Shown here in pieces: positions 59,596 to 64,000 of a stretch of 64,000 bases of DNA. This DNA is from JAKFWF01 sp031429105. GTDB taxonomy: Bacteria > Pseudomonadota > Alphaproteobacteria > Rhizobiales > Hyphomicrobiaceae. Location of the stretch: contig JANOYV010000122.1 of the NCBI GenBank assembly GCA_031429105.1, positions 1-64,000 on the forward strand. Reading direction: 5' to 3'. Position 1 is the stretch's first letter, and each line of letters begins with the position of its first letter. A program made the position numbers and the translations under genes. The notes under the pieces are model-generated. The model worked only from the letters and a program-made list of their open reading frames with translations, was not told the DNA's origin and ran no database searches.

Positions 59596-61038
59596 ATGGT
59601 TGCCAGCACCGTCCGTCCAGTTGATCTAATGGTGCTCGATTCAGACGCCAGCCGCCTCCGGCTGCAAACGACAATCCGTTTGCGCTGGTTCGCAGTGACC
59701 GGCCAGTTACTGGCCGTCCTGTTCGTAAATTTCGGCCTCGGCTTCACATTGCCAATCGGGATGTGTTTACTGTTCATTGCGCTGTCTGTTTGGCTCAATG
59801 TGTTCTTGCGCCTCAAGTTTCCAGTGCGACACCGCTTAGGAGCGAGGCTCGTCACTGCGCTGCTCGCCTATGACATCTGGCAGTTGTCGGCACTGCTGTT
59901 CTTGACTGGCGGCATCGAGAACCCGTTCACCGTTCTACTGGTCGCGCCGGTGACTGTTTCGGCCGCGACTCTGCCCCCCCGAAACACGGTTTTCTTGGGC
60001 AGCATCGCGCTCCTCTTATCAGCACTGTTGATTGTTTTCCATAAGCCGCTGCCGTGGTTCGCCGGGCAAACCTTCGACCTGCCGACCATCTACAAGATCG
60101 GTGCATTTGTCGGCATCGCGTCGTGCGTGGTTTTTATCGCGCTTTATGCTTGGCGACTGTCGAAGGAGGGGCGACAAATGTCGGCGGCCCTGGCGGCGAC
60201 CGAACTGGTGCTCGCGCGCGAACAGAAACTGCATGCCATCGATGGGCTCGCAGCAGCAGCGGCCCATGAACTTGGCACACCGCTTGGCACGATCGTACTT
60301 ATAGCAAAGGAATTGGAGCGCGACACGCCAGCGGGCTCGCCCATGGCAGAAGACCTTGTATTGTTGAAAAGCCAGGCTCAGCGCTGCCGTGACATTCTGC
60401 AAACCCTGACTCGAAAGCCGAGTGAGAGCGATCCACTGCATGCGAGCCTGACGATTGGACAACTGATAGAGGAAGCGGTCGCCCCGCACCGCAACTACGG
60501 GATTGCCATTACAATCGATGCAGGTCCCTATGTCGGTGGTGAAACCCGCGACACAAACGCAACCGGGGCACTGAGTGAGCCTGTTGGCGAGCGCCGTCCC
60601 GGATTGATTTATGGTGTCGGCAATCTGATCGAGAACGCCGTCGAGTTTGCAAGATCAAAAGTCGTTGTCACGACGCGCTGGAATGATCGGGAGGTCACGA
60701 TCGTCATTGCCGACGATGGACCGGGGATTGCACCAGACATTCTTGAAACGCTCGGTGAGCCCTACGTCACGACCCGCGCGCGCTCCGGTGCCAAGAGTGA
60801 CGAAACCGAAGCGACAGGTCTGGGCCTCGGATTTTTCATAGCTAAGACCCTGTTAGAGCGCTCCGGAGCGATCGTTACCATGACCAATCTCGTTGCACCC
60901 GCCACTGGCGCAAAGGCCACGTTAACGTGGTCCAGGCACGCATTTGAGGGAACAGAGCCCGCATGGTCAGCCTTCCCTGGCCGACAAAAGAGATCGTCAA
61001 GCGGTGCAGCGCCCAACGCCTCGGAACCGATCGCGTAG
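59596..61038 (+). CDS. regB: Redox sensor histidine kinase RegB/PrrB
   Basis: 480 residues. Six membrane helices occupy about 30-190, with the quinone-site heptad GGIENPF at 105-111. The H-box is AAAAHELGTPLGTIV with His224. The redox-active cysteine is conserved as Cys264 in AQRCRDILQTL, followed by ATPase motifs (IENAVEFA, DDGPGIAPD, GLGLGFFIA). It controls photosynthesis, carbon and nitrogen fixation genes with RegA according to quinone redox state. regA lies 112 bases downstream. Confidence 0.95.
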   Translation: MVASTVRPVDLMVLDSDASRLRLQTTIRLRWFAVTGQLLAVLFVNFGLGFTLPIGMCLLFIALSVWLNVFLRLKFPVRHRLGARLVTALLAYDIWQLSALLFLTGGIENPFTVLLVAPVTVSAATLPPRNTVFLGSIALLLSALLIVFHKPLPWFAGQTFDLPTIYKIGAFVGIASCVVFIALYAWRLSKEGRQMSAALAATELVLAREQKLHAIDGLAAAAAHELGTPLGTIVLIAKELERDTPAGSPMAEDLVLLKSQAQRCRDILQTLTRKPSESDPLHASLTIGQLIEEAVAPHRNYGIAITIDAGPYVGGETRDTNATGALSEPVGERRPGLIYGVGNLIENAVEFARSKVVVTTRWNDREVTIVIADDGPGIAPDILETLGEPYVTTRARSGAKSDETEATGLGLGFFIAKTLLERSGAIVTMTNLVAPATGAKATLTWSRHAFEGTEPAWSAFPGRQKRSSSGAAPNASEPIA

Positions 61039-61149
61039 CCTCCCCAGTACACGAAAGCCCGGTAACGCTTAAATGATGAACACGACCGTTAAGGGCTTGG
61101 CGGCAGCCACTTAAGCGCTATATCTCAAGGCAGAGCGGAGGATGCAAAC

Positions 61150-61713
61150 GTGATCGAAGACCTGTCTTTCAAAAAAGATGAGCTGCCAGAGGATGCGTCG
61201 CTCATTCTGATCGACGATGACCGGGCCTTCGTCCAGCGTCTGGGTCGGGCGATGGAGGTGCGCGGTTTCGAAGTTCGCACCGGCCATTCGGTGGCCGAAG
61301 GATTGGAACTGATCCGCCAAAAAGCACCGGCCTTTGCGGTCGTCGATATGCGCCTTGAAGATGGCAATGGTCTGGATGTGATTGCCGAGTTATCACGCCT
61401 ACGCCCAAACGCCCGCGCCATCGTCCTTACCGGCTACGGTAATTTCGCAACGGCTGTTGCTGCAGTTAAGCTCGGCGCTGTCGATTATCTCGGCAAGCCA
61501 GCCGACGCAGACGATGTGACCGACGCATTGCTGGCTCCCTCCGATTCCAAAGCCGCGCCGCCGGAAAATCCGATGTCGGCCGACCGTGTTCGATGGGAAC
61601 ACATCCAGCGCGTTTATGAATTATGCGGTCGTAATGTTTCGGAAACAGCGCGACGGCTCAATATGCATCGACGCACGCTGCAGCGCATTCTGGCAAAACG
61701 CGCGCCGAAATAA
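61150..61713 (+). CDS. regA: Response regulator RegA/PrrA/ActR
   Basis: 187 residues from a GTG with GGAGG eight bases upstream. The receiver has IDDD at 21-24 and phosphoacceptor Asp66 (VVDMRLEDGNG). A short proline-containing linker leads to a Fis-type helix-turn-helix, NVSETARRLNMHRRTLQRIL, nearly invariant in RegA proteins. It is a global redox regulator and the plausible direct activator of photosynthesis genes here. Confidence 0.96.
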   Translation: MIEDLSFKKDELPEDASLILIDDDRAFVQRLGRAMEVRGFEVRTGHSVAEGLELIRQKAPAFAVVDMRLEDGNGLDVIAELSRLRPNARAIVLTGYGNFATAVAAVKLGAVDYLGKPADADDVTDALLAPSDSKAAPPENPMSADRVRWEHIQRVYELCGRNVSETARRLNMHRRTLQRILAKRAPK

Positions 61714-61714
61714 C

Positions 61715-62206
61715 TTATTCCTGCCACGAGCGCTCGAGGGCGATTTCCGGATCGGACAATGCCAACAGTCGCATTGCGCCAGTGCGTGCGATTCGCGTGA
61801 CCAGCGCCTTGCGCCGGGTCGCCGCCATCATGTGTATTGGTGCTTCGCGAATGAAGTCACCGCCAAAGCGATCAGCGACGATGATGCCGGTATCGGGCGG
61901 CAGCAAGTCCAGCGGAAAACTCGGGCTGACCGCGAACAGCAGTTGGTCACAAAATTCCCGATATTCGGGCCACTTCTGATCAACACGGAAATCCTCGACG
62001 CTGGACTTGATCTCAACGATCCAGACCACGCCCCGCTCCGACAAGCCAACGAGATCGGCACGACGACCGTTGGCGAGCGATAATTCCGGCAAGCTCGAAA
62101 ATCCGTGCGCCAACAACAATCGGCGTGTGCCGCGCGCAATTTGCAGTGCTGCAATCGATTGCCGTCCATCGGTTGGCATTGCACTATCGGAGTCTGAAAG
62201 CGTCAT
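61715..62206 (-). CDS. mmcB: MmcB-family DNA repair protein
   Basis: 163 residues from the ATG at 62206. The PD-(D/E)xK nuclease-like core is visible: RRADLVGLSERGVVWIVEIKSS with D and E-x-K, then SFPLDLLPPDTGIIVADRFGG. Homologous to Caulobacter MmcB, an SOS-linked nuclease. The open frame continues upstream to a TTG at 62324, overlapping the divergent Lon-like gene, and is not used. It is convergent with regA, with 1 base between. Confidence 0.9.
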   Translation of the reverse strand: MTLSDSDSAMPTDGRQSIAALQIARGTRRLLLAHGFSSLPELSLANGRRADLVGLSERGVVWIVEIKSSVEDFRVDQKWPEYREFCDQLLFAVSPSFPLDLLPPDTGIIVADRFGGDFIREAPIHMMAATRRKALVTRIARTGAMRLLALSDPEIALERSWQE

Positions 62207-62309
62207 CTCTTTGCCATTAGTGGGTGACAGAGGCGAATTGGACTTACCAAAAGGCTCGCCCAAACAGGTGCGCCCAGCCTGACGAGCCGGATCAAGAAGG
62301 GCAACCGCA

Positions 62310-64000
62310 ATGTTTAAATGGGCCAAGGGCAGTCATCCGAGCAAGCCCCAGCCGACTTCATCAGCGAAAATCGCAGCAACAAGTATCAGCCCGGATAGCA
62401 CGGACATGCGGTTGCCGTTGTCGGCGGCAGCACTGCGGCGCACGGTCGATGCAGGTACGCTCGGCTTCAAGACAACAGCCGAGCTTGAGCCGATCGACGG
62501 TCTGATCGGACAAGATCGAGCCCTTCGCGCAATTAAATTCGGCGCTGATATGAAGGCGCATGATTTCAACATGTTCGTGCTCGGGCCTCCGTCCACCGGC
62601 AAGAGTACGGCTGTGAAAGCCTACCTTGCACAGAAATTACGCCCCGACATCCCTCCTTCGGACTGGGTCTACGTCAACAACTACGAAGCTTCGAATCAAC
62701 CGCGCGCGCTGGAATTGCCGTGCGGCCGCGCGAAAGAACTGGCCCAAGGCATGATCAAGGCGGTCGACGAACTCCGCGTGACTTTGCCAGCTCTACTGGA
62801 AGGCGACGACTATCAAACCCGCAAGCGCAGTATCGAGGAAGCCTTTCGCACGGGCCAGGAGGCGGCGCTTGAAGGATTGAATCGGCGCGCTCAAGCGCAA
62901 AACATCGCGGTCCTGCGCACGCCGACTGGCTTTGCGATGGCGCCAATGCTGGAAGGCAAGATCGTAAAACCTGAAGTCTTCATGCAGCTGCCCGATGATA
63001 TGCGACGCGGCGTCGAAGCCAAAATCGGTGTTTTGCAAACAGAACTTGAAACGCTGCTGGCCAAGATCCCGAAGTCTGACAAAGAGCGTCGGCTCAAACT
63101 CAATGCACTAACCGACGAAATCGCAACAACCGCCACGCGCGAAGCCTTGGACGACGTAGAAGCTGCATATGCAGACCTGCCGCATATCCAAACGCATTTG
63201 ACTGCTACGCGCGCCGATATGATCCGCAACGTCGCGCTGTTTCTGGGAGACGGCGAGGAGGACACCGCCACGGTCAATCAACCGGCCGACACATCGCGCG
63301 ACGCCCGCTATAGACGATATCTCGTTAACGTGCTGGTTGGCGGCCAGCCAACCGACGTCTGCGAAACGCCAATCGTCGAGGAGATCAATCCGACCTACGG
63401 CAACTTGATTGGCCGCATCGAGCACGTCGCCCAAATGGGTAACATGCTAACCGATTTTCTATTGGTTAAGGCTGGCGCATTGCATCGGGCGAACCGCGGA
63501 TATCTGCTGCTAGATGCCCGCAAACTGTTGATGTCGCCCTACGCGTGGGAAGCCTTGAAGCGTGCAATTAAAGCGCGGCTGATCCGGATCGAACAGCCAA
63601 CCGAAACGGTCGGCATGATGACCGCTCAAACGCTTGACCCCGAGCCGATTGCGCTCAACGTCAAGGTCGTCCTGTTCGGTGACCGCGAGCTATACTACCA
63701 GTTGGCACAGGCCGACCCTGACTTTTCCCGTCTGTTCAAAGTTCAAGCCGATTTTGACGACGTCATTATCCGCACCACCGAAAACGATCACGCATACGCA
63801 CGTCTCATTGCATCGATTGTTACCGAACATAAACTGCATGCCGTCGATGCCAGTGGCGTCGCGCGGCTGATCGAGGAAGGCGCCCGCCTCGCCGATGATC
63901 GCGAAAAGCTTTCGATCGAAATCGGCCGCCTGTCGGATATCGTGCGCGAGGCCGACTATTGGGTGACGGTGGAAGGTCGCGACGTAATCACTCGCGCCGA
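62310..64000 (+). CDS. Lon-like AAA+ ATPase/protease (LonB/YcbZ type), 3' end cut by window edge
   Basis: At least 563 residues from the ATG at 62310. A short basic N-terminus leads to LEPIDGLIGQDRALRAIKFG and Walker A FVLGPPSTGKSTAVKAY. A coiled-coil middle (about 150-270) follows, then IVEEINPTYGNLIGRIEH and GYLLLDARKLLMSPYAWEAL, all typical of the AAA_32/LonB-like family. The Ser-Lys protease domain would lie beyond the window. The function of this Lon group in proteobacteria is poorly defined. Confidence 0.9.
   Translation, partial: MFKWAKGSHPSKPQPTSSAKIAATSISPDSTDMRLPLSAAALRRTVDAGTLGFKTTAELEPIDGLIGQDRALRAIKFGADMKAHDFNMFVLGPPSTGKSTAVKAYLAQKLRPDIPPSDWVYVNNYEASNQPRALELPCGRAKELAQGMIKAVDELRVTLPALLEGDDYQTRKRSIEEAFRTGQEAALEGLNRRAQAQNIAVLRTPTGFAMAPMLEGKIVKPEVFMQLPDDMRRGVEAKIGVLQTELETLLAKIPKSDKERRLKLNALTDEIATTATREALDDVEAAYADLPHIQTHLTATRADMIRNVALFLGDGEEDTATVNQPADTSRDARYRRYLVNVLVGGQPTDVCETPIVEEINPTYGNLIGRIEHVAQMGNMLTDFLLVKAGALHRANRGYLLLDARKLLMSPYAWEALKRAIKARLIRIEQPTETVGMMTAQTLDPEPIALNVKVVLFGDRELYYQLAQADPDFSRLFKVQADFDDVIIRTTENDHAYARLIASIVTEHKLHAVDASGVARLIEEGARLADDREKLSIEIGRLSDIVREADYWVTVEGRDVITRA

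Noticed and set aside
1..64000. tRNA, rRNA, insertion sequences, prophage or integrase genes
   Set aside because: None was seen on reading both strands. Absence of tRNA rests on inspection only and was not tested with a covariance model.

Overview
The window is chromosomal DNA, GC-rich by eye, from an alphaproteobacterium. It is most probably a member of the Hyphomicrobiales (Rhizobiales) able to make bacteriochlorophyll. Evidence: bchG with a PucC-family gene at the left edge; the block chvI-chvG-hprK-EIIA(Man)-HPr; the block ahcY-divL-tsaE/amgK-murU-like-addB-addA-trxA; an S2 protein with a C-terminal extension; and a regB/regA locus with a senC-like gene. Species cannot be fixed from the sequence. 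Nearly all DNA is protein-coding. I saw no rRNA, tRNA, insertion sequence, prophage or CRISPR array.

Layout. 1-2183: end of a photosynthesis cluster (PucC-like, bchG) with a clear PpsR/CrtJ-type operator on the bchG promoter. 2394-5767: Ada-like AraC/alkyltransferase, trhO, a methyltransferase, an RraA-like protein. 5845-8442: a BzdR/BoxR-type regulator divergent from a benzoate-CoA ligase, with a TGCA-rich operator region between them. 8439-13212: UbiB-like kinase, MFS transporter, Kup. 13436-14043: Doc-type toxin and AbrB/MazE-type antitoxin with a 9-bp inverted repeat at the promoter. 14133-18728: pepF, a small secreted protein, tsf, rpsB. 18729-21199: two tandem paralogous small RNA genes, then an ECF sigma factor and its anti-sigma. 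All three transcription units begin with the same GGAAT-N16-CGTT promoter. 21200-28234: subtilase, beta-lactamase-fold hydrolase, acetamidase/formamidase, orphan molybdenum hydroxylase large subunit plus a MoaD-like protein. 28368-36335: pyrE, fasciclin protein, pckA, short HugZ-like protein, ChvI/ChvG and the partial PTS. 36482-52119: TadG-like protein, ahcY, divL, tsaE/amgK fusion, murU-like, addB, addA, trxA. 52187-58565: SMP-30 protein, small membrane protein, class A PBP, YgjP-like metalloprotease, PHA depolymerase. 58753-61713: a SenC/SCO protein that has lost its copper ligands, then regB and regA. 61715-64000: mmcB and a Lon-like ATPase cut by the window end.

How it fits together. RegB/RegA (redox) and the PpsR-type site on bchG point to redox and light control of pigment synthesis. 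The BzdR/benzoate-CoA ligase pair suggests growth on aromatics; PhaZ and PckA handle carbon storage and gluconeogenesis; ChvG/ChvI with HprK-EIIA-HPr links envelope or acid signals to carbon status. The most unusual unit is the ECF-sigma/twin-small-RNA module at 19004-20962. It looks like a self-amplifying envelope-stress circuit in which the sigma factor transcribes itself and two related C-rich-loop RNAs.
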